Shown: positions 23,512-32,428, numbered from the stretch's first letter. The stretch is 64,000 nt of DNA from Geitlerinema sp. PCC 7407 (GCF_000317045.1 NC_019703.1:3376934-3440933), one strand, 5' to 3'. Translations and numbers: made by a program. Notes: generated by a model not told the origin, from the sequence alone.

Positions 23512-24876
23512 TTAATTTCCCAGTTTCATCTCGAATGGGGAATCAGCACTCTGAGAGTCCGTATCAAAGATCAGAGAAGACTCAGCTGCTTCGGCGGGCA
23601 GATCTGCGGGGGACTCAGGGGGGTCTAGCTGCAACAGCGATCCTGGCAGCTCATCCGGCGATCGCGCCACTCCCGCAGCGCTCGGCTTGGTCGGCACACT
23701 GGCGATCGCCCCCAGAGGAGCCAGTTGCTGCGCGATCTGCGTTTGCTCATTGAGCTGCTGCGTCGAAGACACCAGGCCCCCTAGTCCCTCCACAAGGCGC
23801 TTGAGATCGTCCCGAAAAGACGGATCACCGGTCAAATCATCCAGGTCCGACGTGATTTTCTGAGTATTTTGAAAAGTGGCTCGGGCCGCATCCAGAGTCT
23901 GCTGTAGCAGCAGCACCGTTTCAGGGTTGTTGAGCGACACAGACGCATTCCGGACGGCCTCCGACGCCTGAGCCGCATTCGTCGTCAGCAGCTCCAGGTT
24001 ACGCACTGTCACATTGAGGCGGTTGGCCACTTCGCCCTCACGGCTCAGCGCTGGCGACAGGTCCGTCAAAATCTGGCGCAGCTGACCGCTGGTCGCATTC
24101 AAATTCGTCAGCGTTCCTGTGAGGGCAACGCGATTGGCCGCCAAAAGCTCACTGGCCTGATTCGCCGTTAGCCCTAGCTGGGCCGCTGCCTGCCCCACCG
24201 CATTAGAGGTTGTCACCGTCGAGGCAGACACTGCCCGCAGTTCTTGGTTGGCAGCCTGGGTCAGGCTCGACACATTTCGGCTCAAGACGGCAATCTCCTC
24301 CGTCGCCCCGGCGATGCCCGCCGCCGCATCCGAGGCATTTTTGGTCAGAGAGTTGATGTTCGCTGACATCTCGGGGTCCGTCAGCAAATTGGTCAGGCGC
24401 AGGGTCGCGCGAATCAGCTCATCAAAGTTGACGCCAATACTGCCGCTCAGGCGCGTACCGTCACACACAATCAGGCTTTCGTCGCAGTCCGGATCGAGGG
24501 GGCGGGTGTCTACTTCGGAGCGGGTCAGTTCGACCAGGGGGGTGATGTCGATGGCCACTTCGCCGATGAAGCCGGACTGGTTGGATTCGATCAGCACATT
24601 TCGAGGAATCAAGAGGTCTGCTGAAGAAATCTCGATGTCGACCTCGACGCTGCCGATCGCGGGCTGCACTCGCGTCACTCGACCAACGGTCACGCCCCGA
24701 TACCGCACAGGCGCGCCGGGCTGGATACCGCCGGTGTTGGCGAAATCGACGGTCGCTTGGTAGCTGCGGTTGGCTGGATTAAAGCCTTTGAGCCATAGGA
24801 TCAGGCCTCCTGCTAAGCCAAGCCCCAGCAAAATCAGCAACCCGACTGAGCCTTCTCGAATTGTTCGCGCGCGCAT
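23512..24876 (-). CDS. Mce/MlaD-family lipid transport protein
   Basis: A 454-residue protein. One N-terminal membrane helix (GLLILLGLGLAGGLILWLKG) is followed by an MCE domain (ATVDFANTGGIQPGAPVRYR, then GVTVGRVTRVQP, about 40-120). A long helical region and an acidic, Pro/Ser-rich tail complete it. Mce proteins form hexameric channels that move lipids between envelope membranes. It is downstream of an ABC ATPase gene on the same strand; the matching permease is not here. The function as a lipid importer or thylakoid/outer-membrane lipid carrier is inferred from the family. Confidence 0.9.
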   Translation of the reverse strand: MRARTIREGSVGLLILLGLGLAGGLILWLKGFNPANRSYQATVDFANTGGIQPGAPVRYRGVTVGRVTRVQPAIGSVEVDIEISSADLLIPRNVLIESNQSGFIGEVAIDITPLVELTRSEVDTRPLDPDCDESLIVCDGTRLSGSIGVNFDELIRATLRLTNLLTDPEMSANINSLTKNASDAAAGIAGATEEIAVLSRNVSSLTQAANQELRAVSASTVTTSNAVGQAAAQLGLTANQASELLAANRVALTGTLTNLNATSGQLRQILTDLSPALSREGEVANRLNVTVRNLELLTTNAAQASEAVRNASVSLNNPETVLLLQQTLDAARATFQNTQKITSDLDDLTGDPSFRDDLKRLVEGLGGLVSSTQQLNEQTQIAQQLAPLGAIASVPTKPSAAGVARSPDELPGSLLQLDPPESPADLPAEAAESSLIFDTDSQSADSPFEMKLGN

Positions 24877-25006
24877 GTCGTCTCCTCACTGCGTTTCAGA
24901 GGTGAGCCGTCAGAAGTTTGGGGCCTGCTGGAGGGTGGCCGGCAGTTTGCCCCACGGTTGATGCATCCAGTACATCTGATGCATTAACGCCCCTCTCAGC
25001 CGTTGT

Positions 25007-25789
25007 TTATTCTCCTACGACTTGGATGGGTCCCTCGATGCTGCCACTGAAAAACTGACGCACCATCGGATGATCGGACGTATCGATGTCGTTGACGGTG
25101 CCTTCCCACTGCACTTTACCCTGGTACAGAAGCACGATGCGATCGGCGGTGCGCCGAATGGTGCTGTCTTGGTGAGTGACGATGATGTAGGTGCCGCAGC
25201 CGTCGTTGGCGGCCTGGAGGCTGCGAATGAGGTCTTCGATCACGGTGGAGGCAATGGGATCGAGGCCGGCGGTGGGCTCGTCGTAAAGCAGCAGGTCGGG
25301 GGCTCCTTCATCGTCCGGATTGGACATGATTGCCCGCGCAAAGCTAACACGTTTGCGCATGCCGCCGGAGAGCTGGGCGGGGTAGCGATCGCCCACTCCC
25401 GGCAGTCCGACGAGCTCTAGGCTGTGGTCAACGAGTTGGCGAATCCGCGCTGCGGACAGATTGGAGTGCTGATACAGCAAGAAGCCAACGTTTTCGTCGA
25501 CGGTCAAGGAGTCAAAGAGGGCCGCCTGCTGAAAGACCATGCCGATCCCTAGGGGTTCTTCGTAGTCCCCCGCTAGACCTTCGCGCCGCTGACCCATGAC
25601 GTAGACTTCTCCAGCATCTGGGGCCAGCAGGCCTGCAATAATGCGCAAGATTGTGGACTTTCCAGTACCGGAGGGACCAATGATGGCCAGAGCTTCACCC
25701 CGATAGATGGTGAGATCAACTCCGTCCAAGATGAGACTTTGGCCAAAGGATTTGGTGATTCCCTTTAGCTCAATGATGGGCTCCCCCAT
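25007..25789 (-). CDS. ABC transporter ATPase of an Mla-type lipid transport system
   Basis: A 260-residue ABC ATPase. Walker A is GPSGTGKSTILR, the signature LSGGMRKRVSFARAI and Walker B LLLYDEPTAGLDP. The GMRKR form of the signature is characteristic of MlaF-type ATPases that work with Mce proteins. ATG 25789 (MGEPIIELKGITKSFG) sets the start; the 33 upstream residues of the open frame are not conserved. It is followed by the Mce gene after 130 bases. It would energise the Mce system at the inner membrane. Confidence 0.9.
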   Translation of the reverse strand: MGEPIIELKGITKSFGQSLILDGVDLTIYRGEALAIIGPSGTGKSTILRIIAGLLAPDAGEVYVMGQRREGLAGDYEEPLGIGMVFQQAALFDSLTVDENVGFLLYQHSNLSAARIRQLVDHSLELVGLPGVGDRYPAQLSGGMRKRVSFARAIMSNPDDEGAPDLLLYDEPTAGLDPIASTVIEDLIRSLQAANDGCGTYIIVTHQDSTIRRTADRIVLLYQGKVQWEGTVNDIDTSDHPMVRQFFSGSIEGPIQVVGE

Positions 25790-26174
25790 GGCGTTTGATT
25801 CTGTAGGGCAATCTCGCAACGGTGATTCTATATGAGACGGTGTGGATGGGCGATCGCGGCCAATGCTGGGACACCCCAGCGCACCCAAACGGGGCTGCGC
25901 CCCTAGCAGTATAGCTTTGTCGTTCTGGCGGTTTGGTACTGATTCCGCTAATTCGGCGATTCCCTCAAGGCGATCGCCGCTTTTCCTTCCCGGCTCAGCA
26001 ACCTTCCATCCTCAGATTGAGTCCAAACTGGACTAGAACCGACCCAGGATGGACTGATACAGTCAAGGCATTTCTTCTACATCTATTCTGGGTATTTCTC
26101 CCAGCCTCTGTTGCGATCGCCTGTGCCCCCCAGTTCGCTTCTTTGCCCCACCCCATGTCTGACCTCGGTTCCCA
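25790..26174. other. Divergent intergenic region between the Mla-type ATPase gene and yvcK
   Basis: About 385 bases with several HIP1 sites. It should hold both promoters. I could not identify any RNA gene or clear regulatory repeat. Confidence 0.4.
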
Positions 26175-27545
26175 ATGGCATTTAGCACCTTAAAACAAGC
26201 CCTACACACCCTCAAGCGGGAGTCGCGCTATCGGACCCCCAACCGCGTCAACCAGTGGTTCAAATGGCTCGCCCCTGGTCTTTTGGTCAAACGATGGCTC
26301 TTGGTCAGTGCCGGCGGCGTTCTGCTCGCTAGCCTCGGGCTAGCCACCTGGGTCAATCTCACCCCCGTCCACTATCTGATCGAGCTGGTCGCACAGGTTT
26401 TAGGGACGATCGCCACCCTCGTCCCCAACTATATCAGCGGTCCTGTCGCCATCATTTCAGGACTCATGCTCATCTTTTGGGGGCAGACCCGGACCCTCGG
26501 CTCCATCACCGAAGTCCTCATGCCAGAAGGGGACGAAGAGCTGGTTGACGTCCTGCTGACCCATCGTCGCCTCAATCGCGGCCCCAAAATCGTCGCCATC
26601 GGAGGCGGCACCGGCCTCTCGACCCTGCTGCGAGGCCTCAAAGAATACAGCGCCAACATCACCGCCATCGTTACCGTCGCCGATGATGGCGGCTCCTCTG
26701 GCCGTCTGCGGCGAGAAATCGGCGTCCTGCCGCCCGGCGACATTCGCAACTGTCTAGCTGCCCTCGCCGATGAAGAGAAACTGCTCACCGAGCTGTTTCA
26801 GTACCGCTTTCGCGCCGGCGATGGCCTAGTCGGCCACAGCTTTGGCAACCTGTTCCTCACGGCCATGAGCGAGATCACCGGCGATCTGGAGCAAGCCATC
26901 AGCGCCAGCTCCAAAGTCCTCGCCGTGCGCGGCCAAGTTTTGCCCGCGACCCTGAGCGATGTGCGTCTATGGGCCACCCTGGCGGACGGACGCCGCATCG
27001 AAGGTGAATCCAGCATTACAGAGGCCAAAGGCACCATTCGCAGCATTGGCTGTATCCCCGCCAATCCTCCCGCCCTGCCTCGGGTCCTGCGCGCCATCCG
27101 CGAAGCGGACTACATCATCATTGGTCCCGGCAGCCTCTACACCAGCGTGATTCCAAACTTGCTGGTCCCAGAAATCGCAGAGGCGATCGCCCAGCGCCAG
27201 GTTCCCAGCATCTATATCTGCAACATCATGACCCAGCCCGGAGAAACCCAGGGCTACACCGTGAGCGACCACATCCGCGCCATTGATGAAGCCTGCGGCG
27301 GCCGTCGCCTCTTCAATGCGGTGCTCGTCCAAAAGAAAACGCCCTCCGCCCAGGCTTTGATCAACTATGCCCAAGAGGGCTCCTACGCCGTCGCCCTCGA
27401 TCGCGAAAAAGTAATTAACTTAGGTCGGCGCATCGTTCTAGCCAACGTCATGGACGAGGACGAAAAAACAGCCCTCGTGCGCCACAGCCCAGAGCGTCTC
27501 GCTCGGGTCTTGCTGAAGTGGTACAGCCGCGTTGAAGGACTTTGA
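26175..27545 (+). CDS. yvcK: YvcK/CofD-like protein (gluconeogenesis factor family) with membrane anchor
   Basis: A 456-residue protein. Residues about 35-120 contain two hydrophobic segments ([20 protein letters not shown] and [15 protein letters not shown]). The YvcK domain begins at [20 protein letters not shown], with the nucleotide-binding motifs [20 protein letters not shown] and [10 protein letters not shown]. YvcK proteins bind UDP-sugars and influence wall synthesis and carbon metabolism. The N-terminal membrane part is, as far as I recall, usual in cyanobacterial members. It is followed closely by tsaE. Confidence 0.93.
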   Translation: MAFSTLKQALHTLKRESRYRTPNRVNQWFKWLAPGLLVKRWLLVSAGGVLLASLGLATWVNLTPVHYLIELVAQVLGTIATLVPNYISGPVAIISGLMLIFWGQTRTLGSITEVLMPEGDEELVDVLLTHRRLNRGPKIVAIGGGTGLSTLLRGLKEYSANITAIVTVADDGGSSGRLRREIGVLPPGDIRNCLAALADEEKLLTELFQYRFRAGDGLVGHSFGNLFLTAMSEITGDLEQAISASSKVLAVRGQVLPATLSDVRLWATLADGRRIEGESSITEAKGTIRSIGCIPANPPALPRVLRAIREADYIIIGPGSLYTSVIPNLLVPEIAEAIAQRQVPSIYICNIMTQPGETQGYTVSDHIRAIDEACGGRRLFNAVLVQKKTPSAQALINYAQEGSYAVALDREKVINLGRRIVLANVMDEDEKTALVRHSPERLARVLLKWYSRVEGL

Positions 27546-27559
27546 GCGCTCAGCAGATC

Positions 27560-28069
27560 ATGAACCAACCCAACACTGCCACGCTGTATCTGCCAAATGC
27601 TGAGGCAACTCAAAGCTTCGGGCGCTCTCTCGGGCGATCGCTCCCCGTGGGCAGCATCCTGCTCCTCGAGGGAGACCTCGGCAGCGGCAAAACCACCCTC
27701 GTCCAGGGCCTCGGTGAAGGCCTCGGCATCACCGAACCCCTCGTCAGTCCGACCTTTACCCTCATCCAGGAGTATCTAGAGGGCCGCCTACCGCTGTATC
27801 ACTTCGATCTGTACCGTCTCGAACCCGCCGAAGCGGATGCCCTCAGTATCGAAACCTACTGGGAAGGCTTCGAGGTAGAACCCGGCATCGTCGCCATCGA
27901 ATGGCCCGAACGCCTCACCTACACGCCGCCCGCCTATCTACATATCCAGATCGCCCCCACCGAGGAGGGTCGCCAAGTGCAGATTCGGGCTGTCGGTGGG
28001 CTCTCTCTGGAGGATTTTGACCTTACGCCAGACGCGCTCGATCTCTCTGCAAGCACTCCTCAGCCATAG
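27560..28069 (+). CDS. tsaE: tRNA threonylcarbamoyladenosine biosynthesis ATPase TsaE
   Basis: About 169 residues. The P-loop LLLEGDLGSGKTTLVQGLGE, the SPTFTLIQEY segment and HFDLYRLEPAEADALSIETY are the TsaE signature. With TsaB, TsaC and TsaD it makes the t6A37 modification of ANN-decoding tRNAs. ATG 27560 is used; an in-frame TTG at 27542 overlapping the yvcK stop is possible. The 15-base spacing to yvcK suggests an operon. Confidence 0.95.
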   Translation: MNQPNTATLYLPNAEATQSFGRSLGRSLPVGSILLLEGDLGSGKTTLVQGLGEGLGITEPLVSPTFTLIQEYLEGRLPLYHFDLYRLEPAEADALSIETYWEGFEVEPGIVAIEWPERLTYTPPAYLHIQIAPTEEGRQVQIRAVGGLSLEDFDLTPDALDLSASTPQP

Positions 28070-28141
28070 ATTTTGGGAAATATGGTCCTAGGGGGTTTCG
28101 CGATCGCACTCATATTTGTTATATTGATTCCCCAGAGTTAC

Positions 28142-28212
28142 GGCGGCATGGCCAAGTGGTAAGGCAGAGGACTGCAAATCCTTTACCCCCAGTTCGAATC
28201 TGGGTGCCGCCT
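28142..28212 (+). tRNA. tRNA-Cys (anticodon GCA)
   Basis: A 71-base cloverleaf. The acceptor arm GGCGGCA pairs with TGCCGCC, the anticodon loop is CTGCAAA with anticodon GCA, and the T loop is TTCGAATC. CCA is not encoded. The short D arm is normal for tRNA-Cys. It is the chromosomal attachment site of the transposon that starts 22 bases downstream, and its anticodon-arm region is the target of the homing crRNA. Confidence 0.97.
28159..28178 (+). other. Homing target in tRNA-Cys: GTA PAM plus protospacer
   Basis: The bases GTA (28159-28161) fit the GTN PAM of characterised Cas12k proteins. The next 17 bases, AGGCAGAGGACTGCAAA, match the start of the delocalised spacer encoded at 28439-28455 (minus) at 15 positions. 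The transposon end lies 72 bases beyond the PAM, or 67 if a 5-base target duplication is subtracted. That is slightly more than the 60-66 reported for ShCAST, but on the correct side. Confidence 0.75.
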
Positions 28213-28233
28213 TCAAATTTTTATGCCCAAAAG

Positions 28234-28360
28234 TGTACAATCACGAATTCTTTGTCGTGTTTCACGAATTCGTGTCGTTTGGGCTAGTTTTGACACCCAT
28301 TTCACAAATTAATGTCGTTTGGGCAATTTGGGGCACGTTTCACGAATTAATGTCGCAGTT
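28234..28360 (+). repeat. Transposon left end with four TnsB-type binding repeats
   Basis: Four copies of a 16-base direct repeat, consensus CACGAATTNNTGTCG followed by T or C, lie at 28242-28257, 28263-28278, 28303-28318 and 28341-28356. The end itself is TGTACA. The characterised ShCAST left end, as I remember it, also starts TGTACA and has similar ACAxATTAATGTC repeats. The five bases before the end are AAAAG and would be the target-site duplication; the second copy is outside the window. Confidence 0.85.
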
Positions 28361-28424
28361 GACATTTGGACGTATTCCTGATTTTGCCACATAAGACTTA
28401 ATCTAACCATAGCCCACTCGTGAT

Positions 28425-28495
28425 GAAGTAAGATAACTTTTGCAGACCCCTGCCTCTTTCAAACCTTCCTTCGTCGATAGCCACTTGGTTGTTAA
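28425..28495 (-). ncRNA. Delocalised homing crRNA targeting tRNA-Cys
   Basis: On the minus strand the 3' end of a diverged repeat, GGAAGGTTTGAAAG (28469-28456), resembles the array repeat end GGAAGGGTTGAAAG. The following spacer, AGGCAGGGGTCTGCAAA (28455-28439), equals the tRNA-Cys sequence at 15 of 17 positions. Type V-K elements are known to carry such separate atypical crRNAs between array and left end for insertion beside tRNA genes. Only the 3' third of the repeat is conserved. The 5' limit of the transcript is approximate. Confidence 0.75.
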
Positions 28496-28855
28496 TGGGC
28501 ATCTCGCTGTCAAGCTTTCAAAGCGCATTCTTCAGACTAACCAGATTTAGTAAATCTGAATGGAATGATGTATTGCCAGTTTCTTACTTTCAATTCTTCT
28601 GCACAGGAGGGTGAGCATAGTAGCTCATGCTCGAACAAATACAAACCCACTCAGTTTGGTGTCGAGAGGGCGAATCGCAACTTTGATAAAGACGCAACCT
28701 AGAGAACCAAAGCTGTATCCCTTCTAATGTCGGAACAGCAGTGCAAAGCTGTGCTTCCTAATGCTCACTCCTTATTCCAGTTGTTTCTAGACTGGCTGAT
28801 GCTGAGAAAGCAATTGGAACTTGACTGCTGCGGTAATGTATTTGCCGTGACCTTA
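28496..28855. other. Non-coding region between homing crRNA and CRISPR array
   Basis: About 360 bases with no supportable gene. It includes a 7-bp perfect palindrome (CAGATTTAGTAAATCTG, 28542-28558). Near 28585 CTTTCAATTC resembles the edge of a decayed repeat, but this is too short to call. The terminal spacer of the array (minus strand, 28855 downward) lies here. Confidence 0.4.
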
Positions 28856-29048
28856 CTTTCAGCCCTTCCAGTACCGGAAGGGCGATCGCAACTCTGCGGA
28901 GTAGGTTGTCAGGCGAAAACGGAGTGTTGCTTTCAACCCTTCCAGTACCGGAAGGGCGATCGCAACTCTGCTGGACGAACAAACTCTCGGCGCGATGATC
29001 CCGCCTGGACTTTCAACCCTTCCAGTACCGGAAGGGCGATCGCAACTC
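28856..29048 (-). CRISPR. Type V-K CRISPR array, three repeats and two spacers
   Basis: Three 39-base repeats lie at 28856-28894, 28930-28968 and 29010-29048. Read on the minus strand each begins GAGTTGCGATCGCCC and ends GGAAGGGTTGAAAG; the 3' motif GGGTTGAAAG is that of V-K repeats. Spacers are 35 bases (28895-28929) and 41 bases (28969-29009). The distal repeat (28856-28894) has one substitution near its 3' end (GGGCTGAAAG), as expected for the trailer end. Each repeat contains a GCGATCGC. Transcription should run leftward behind cas12k and the tracrRNA. Confidence 0.93.
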
Positions 29049-29227
29049 CCGGTAGCCAAATCCAAACATAATCAGGTTTCGGCAACCTGTTCTGTCCAAC
29101 CAAACAGATTTTAGAGGTTAACTTTTCTGTTTGAATAAATCATTTAAATGTAGGATTCTGAACCCTTACGTATAAAGGATTTGGATTCTGGCAAACCTAC
29201 CGGGAAGTTGTCCCTAGCTTTAGTTTG

Positions 29228-29580
29228 TCAAAAATTGAGGAAGGTCCCCTTGATCGGGGAAACTTTAGTGGCTGTCTCGCAGTACGTCTGCACCCTTATC
29301 AACCGATTAGCTGAAAGAGCTTTACTCCCTGGTATCAGGCTCGCCAGACCTGACCCCGAACAGTAGGCTAAGCCTACAGATGTCATTGGACTTTGGTACT
29401 CATGATGGAGAACCTAAGCCATCCACATAGCGACAGAAAACTGTTACTGAACTTTGATACCTGTAATGGATGTCAAAGCGTTGATACAGCAACAGAACCA
29501 CCAGGCTAGAAAGTACCTGCTCGTTGAGCAGTAAACTTACCCTTATTTTATGCACTCGCCAATGCGATAGCGGCGGAATT
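29228..29580 (-). ncRNA. Type V-K tracrRNA
   Basis: Between cas12k and the array, the minus strand contains blocks recognisably like the ShCAST tracrRNA as I recall it. A 5' block has AATTCCGCCGC and later AATAAGGGTAAGTTTACTGC. A 3' block has GTGCAGACGTACTGCGAGAC, then CCCCGATCAAGGGG, ending in the anti-repeat ACCTTCC (29236-29245), which can pair with GGAAGGGT of the repeat. The span of about 350 bases is longer than usual, with extra sequence in the middle including a diverged duplication (29379-29397 and 29451-29460). Ends are approximate. TAGAAT near 29590 could be the -10 element. Confidence 0.8.
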
Positions 29581-29615
29581 GCTCTAATTCTATTGTCAAG
29601 GTGCAAAAACTATTT

Positions 29616-31877
29616 CTACCTTTCGGCAGACTCTCGGGTGTAGTAGGCAGCTTGGGCAAGGTCTTTTGCCTTGTCCTGTAAATCTCCAGACACCGGTTGC
29701 CATGCTGTCTCAATCAAAACTCCAACACGGGCTGCTTTAGAGCGAATGGCGGTATCAAGCCGACCGTAACTCCATTGATGAAAACTGATCCGAAACTCTT
29801 TAGCATACTTATCCTGGGCTTCCTTCAAACCAGGAAATTTCTTTTCAGCTCTTGCTCTTATTTCACTTTCAACACTTTCACGAATGTTTTCGATCTTTGG
29901 TAGAGTAATACTGCCAGCTTTCCATTTGATTGCTAGCTCGACAATTCTAGCTGCCAAAAGTCTGTCCACATACAGACCCAGATTTGTTTCTGATTTGGAT
30001 TGCTGGTACATACCTCGACTTCGCTCTTGATTACGACGGCGCAATCTATTTCGACGCAATCGTTGATGACGACCAACCAACCTATACTGTTGAAACTTTA
30101 ATTGAACAATAGTCTGATTTCCTCTTTTATCCTGTACCTTCCGGTCAACCAGTAATTGACGCACAGTTTGAGTTTCTAGAATTTTGTCCTCCTTTGCATC
30201 CCACACTACAGCAGTAGCAGGCTTGTGTCGGCTAAAACTTACCCCAACCACGATGTCAGGCTGTCCTTGATAAGGTTTTTTGCTAGGGCGTGAAAAAGCA
30301 GATTTATTATTAAGTCGAGTCAGTGTAGATGATTTCCTTTTCCTGTCTGCCATTTGCCCAGCAGTTAGTTCCTGATTGTCAGTAACCGCTTTCTTCTTTC
30401 TGGAATCCTTTGAATCGCCCTCCAACTGTTTAATGATCTGACCAATCTCTTCCTGCCGTACCTCCTCAGTTCCTTCTGCAGTAAGCAAGCGAGTATCGAT
30501 CGAGCATTGAAGATACAACCGATGAGTATTCCAAGGTTCAGTTTTTCGGTTGTCTGAAGAACTGCCAACATTCTTGCCCGATGCCACTACCGCGTTATTT
30601 TTCTGTTTCCCTTTCTTCTTGCGAAGGCTTTTGGGTGGAACCCGATTGTCCTCCCTCCATATCAAACGAGCAGACCGGAGTAAAAATAGACTGGCAGAGC
30701 ACTTCTCTGAGTCAGCTTTTCCTTTCCTGTCCAACTCTTGGTACGTTTTCCAGTCAGTTACAAACTGTTGAAAATGTGGTAACTGACGGCGATCGCACAG
30801 GATCTTAAAGCTATGGTTTTTCAATCCCTGAAAACGGACAATGATTTGGTTTCTTGGTTTGTTTGTTTTCTTACCCTTGAGGGTTTTACGCTCCTGTGTC
30901 TCTTGGAACCATCGAAGATCGGTATTGCTACCAAAACTAATTGGGTAGGGTAAAGATTTTGGCAATCTCATAACAGCAATTCGTCTTTGCCCTTCTTCCG
31001 CATTCCATTTAATGAATTCTGAGACATCCTCTTCAGAAGTTGAAAGTTTGCTTGGCAATTCAGTAGCAAACTCTAAATTCTTCTGGTACTGCGTTCCAAA
31101 AGGATCTCGCCCCTTTGGCAATTGGCTCTTCAGTTGTTGATCCAAACGCTCAATTTCAATTCTGGTTTTCTCAATCTCTAAAGGAATCTTATCTGGATCT
31201 TCCTCTTCATTCACTTGAGAATGATTTCTGACCAGATGGGCAATGGCACGTCGTGTCACAGCATCCGTTGAAGAGTTATACAGTTTATTCAGCTTGTATA
31301 TTGATATAAATTTTCTTTCTTCTTGCATTTCTTCTGAATCTGTTTGAGCCTTATCTTTCTTTTTTGTGGCTTTTTTCCTCCTAACTTTTTTATCTTCCGA
31401 CGTTTCATTGGCTTCCTTTTTCATCTCGGACAAAAGTTGAGATAGAATTTCATGAGCCTTTTTTATGATTGAATCCAGTTGAGATTCATCATATTCCGTG
31501 AGCAAATCGTCTTCTACGATATCTAGCCAGAGCTGCTTTCTATTACGTTGTTGTTGCCGTCCATGCTGTAAGGCAAGCCATGATTTATAAGTAGTCTGGA
31601 CGGTAGAAATCGCTGATTTATAAAATCGATCAGGTAGTTGGCTGAAGCGTGGCTCTAAAAGCAACGGAGGTTCTTCATTACTTGATTCTTTGGCAAGGCG
31701 TTCTACAGCTTTTGCTGGTAAATTGCCAGCACTCTGCCATCTTTCAAAATCTGGATGCTGAGCGGCTCTTTCCAAAAGCTCTCTTACAAGGACTGCATGC
31801 TGCACCATAAGCGACCATACATATTGACGAGTCTCTTCGCTAGCAGCCAATAGGCACTCAACGGTGATGATAGGCAT
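29616..31877 (-). CDS. cas12k: Cas12k, RNA-guided target-binding protein of a type V-K CAST
   Basis: A 753-residue protein. The N-terminus (MPIITVECLLAASEETRQYV, then HPDFERWQSAGNLPAKAVER and RFYKSAISTVQTTYKSWLAL) and the C-terminus (SITLPKIENIRESVESEIRA, then HQWSYGRLDTAIRSKAARVG) follow Cas12k closely. The RuvC-like domain has IVVGVSFSRHKPATAVVWDA, where a nuclease would have the first catalytic Asp, so it should bind DNA without cutting. Known members are about 640 residues; the extra length is in two Lys/Glu-rich insertions (near 165-195 and 430-455). ATG 31877 follows GGAAGAG. With crRNA and tracrRNA it directs the transposase to the target. Confidence 0.95.
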   Translation of the reverse strand: MPIITVECLLAASEETRQYVWSLMVQHAVLVRELLERAAQHPDFERWQSAGNLPAKAVERLAKESSNEEPPLLLEPRFSQLPDRFYKSAISTVQTTYKSWLALQHGRQQQRNRKQLWLDIVEDDLLTEYDESQLDSIIKKAHEILSQLLSEMKKEANETSEDKKVRRKKATKKKDKAQTDSEEMQEERKFISIYKLNKLYNSSTDAVTRRAIAHLVRNHSQVNEEEDPDKIPLEIEKTRIEIERLDQQLKSQLPKGRDPFGTQYQKNLEFATELPSKLSTSEEDVSEFIKWNAEEGQRRIAVMRLPKSLPYPISFGSNTDLRWFQETQERKTLKGKKTNKPRNQIIVRFQGLKNHSFKILCDRRQLPHFQQFVTDWKTYQELDRKGKADSEKCSASLFLLRSARLIWREDNRVPPKSLRKKKGKQKNNAVVASGKNVGSSSDNRKTEPWNTHRLYLQCSIDTRLLTAEGTEEVRQEEIGQIIKQLEGDSKDSRKKKAVTDNQELTAGQMADRKRKSSTLTRLNNKSAFSRPSKKPYQGQPDIVVGVSFSRHKPATAVVWDAKEDKILETQTVRQLLVDRKVQDKRGNQTIVQLKFQQYRLVGRHQRLRRNRLRRRNQERSRGMYQQSKSETNLGLYVDRLLAARIVELAIKWKAGSITLPKIENIRESVESEIRARAEKKFPGLKEAQDKYAKEFRISFHQWSYGRLDTAIRSKAARVGVLIETAWQPVSGDLQDKAKDLAQAAYYTRESAER

Positions 31878-32071
31878 AACTCTTCCACACAACGAGTTTT
31901 CTCTGATCTTTGGAATTTTGACCCTGCCTACACTGCCTCACCAAACTGAAGGTATGCATTACTTAGCGGCAATGAGAAAAGTGAAAGCAACACCGTCAAT
32001 CACTAACTCTTGATTCTTCCTACATACCTTAGAAGATAAATCTAAACTGGTAAGCATATGATAGCCTAAAC

Positions 32072-32086
32072 TTGTCACCGTGACAA
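32072..32086. promoter_or_regulatory. Palindromic operator candidate in the cas12k/HTH divergent region
   Basis: TTGTCACCGTGACAA is a perfect 7-bp inverted repeat around one central base, directly before the HTH gene's ATG codons. A second, wider inverted pair, AAGGTATG (31949-31956) and CATACCTT (32023-32030), lies between this site and cas12k. V-K systems often encode a repressor divergently from cas12k, so these are plausible binding sites. No experimental support is visible in sequence. Confidence 0.5.
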
Positions 32087-32091
32087 ACAAG

Positions 32092-32421
32092 ATGACAATG
32101 GCTATTGCTCCACAGACCCCGGCTCATAGACACTGGACTGCGTTAGAAGCGTATCTCCAGCCATTAGAAGATGACAGCATGGAACTCGATGAGTTTCTGA
32201 AACACTGGGATGTGACAAGAGAGGAACTGGCTTACATCTGCGACTGTTCACTGACGACGGTGAACCACTGGTTCTCGCAGGGAGAGCATCGTAGATTCCC
32301 CTCCGAGAAGCACAAGCAGAAGCTTGCGCTTGCTCACCATATCTGGACGACGATCGAAACTGAGCCGGAGTATCTTCAGACCCTCCGTGAGATGTACATC
32401 AAAAAACATCGGAAGCGATAA
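32092..32421 (+). CDS. Small helix-turn-helix protein, possible cas12k regulator
   Basis: About 109 residues. The core DEFLKHWDVTREELAYICDC, then SLTTVNHWFSQG, looks like an Xre/Cro-type HTH with recognition helix TTVNHWF. The C-terminus is basic (YIKKHRKR). It is divergent from cas12k, the position occupied by the MerR-type repressor CvkR in other V-K elements. It does not look like MerR, so it would be a functional analogue. The start could be GTG 32080, ATG 32092 or ATG 32098; the palindrome at 32072-32086 argues for an ATG. It is related to the 115-residue protein at 33041. Confidence 0.7.
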   Translation: MTMAIAPQTPAHRHWTALEAYLQPLEDDSMELDEFLKHWDVTREELAYICDCSLTTVNHWFSQGEHRRFPSEKHKQKLALAHHIWTTIETEPEYLQTLREMYIKKHRKR

Positions 32422-32428
32422 AAAGCTG

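Noticed and set aside
26175..27545. YvcK fused to membrane helices as a novel fusion
   Set aside because: As far as I recall this form is usual in cyanobacteria.
28580..28600. A second decayed repeat (CTTTCAATTC) that might give another delocalised crRNA
   Set aside because: Only about ten bases match, and the following sequence does not match the tRNA or the flanking DNA.
28727..29071. Open frames across the CRISPR array on both strands
   Set aside because: They consist mainly of translated repeats and have no ribosome binding sites.
32092..32421. Calling the divergent HTH protein CvkR
   Set aside because: It lacks the MerR-type architecture; only its position is the same.
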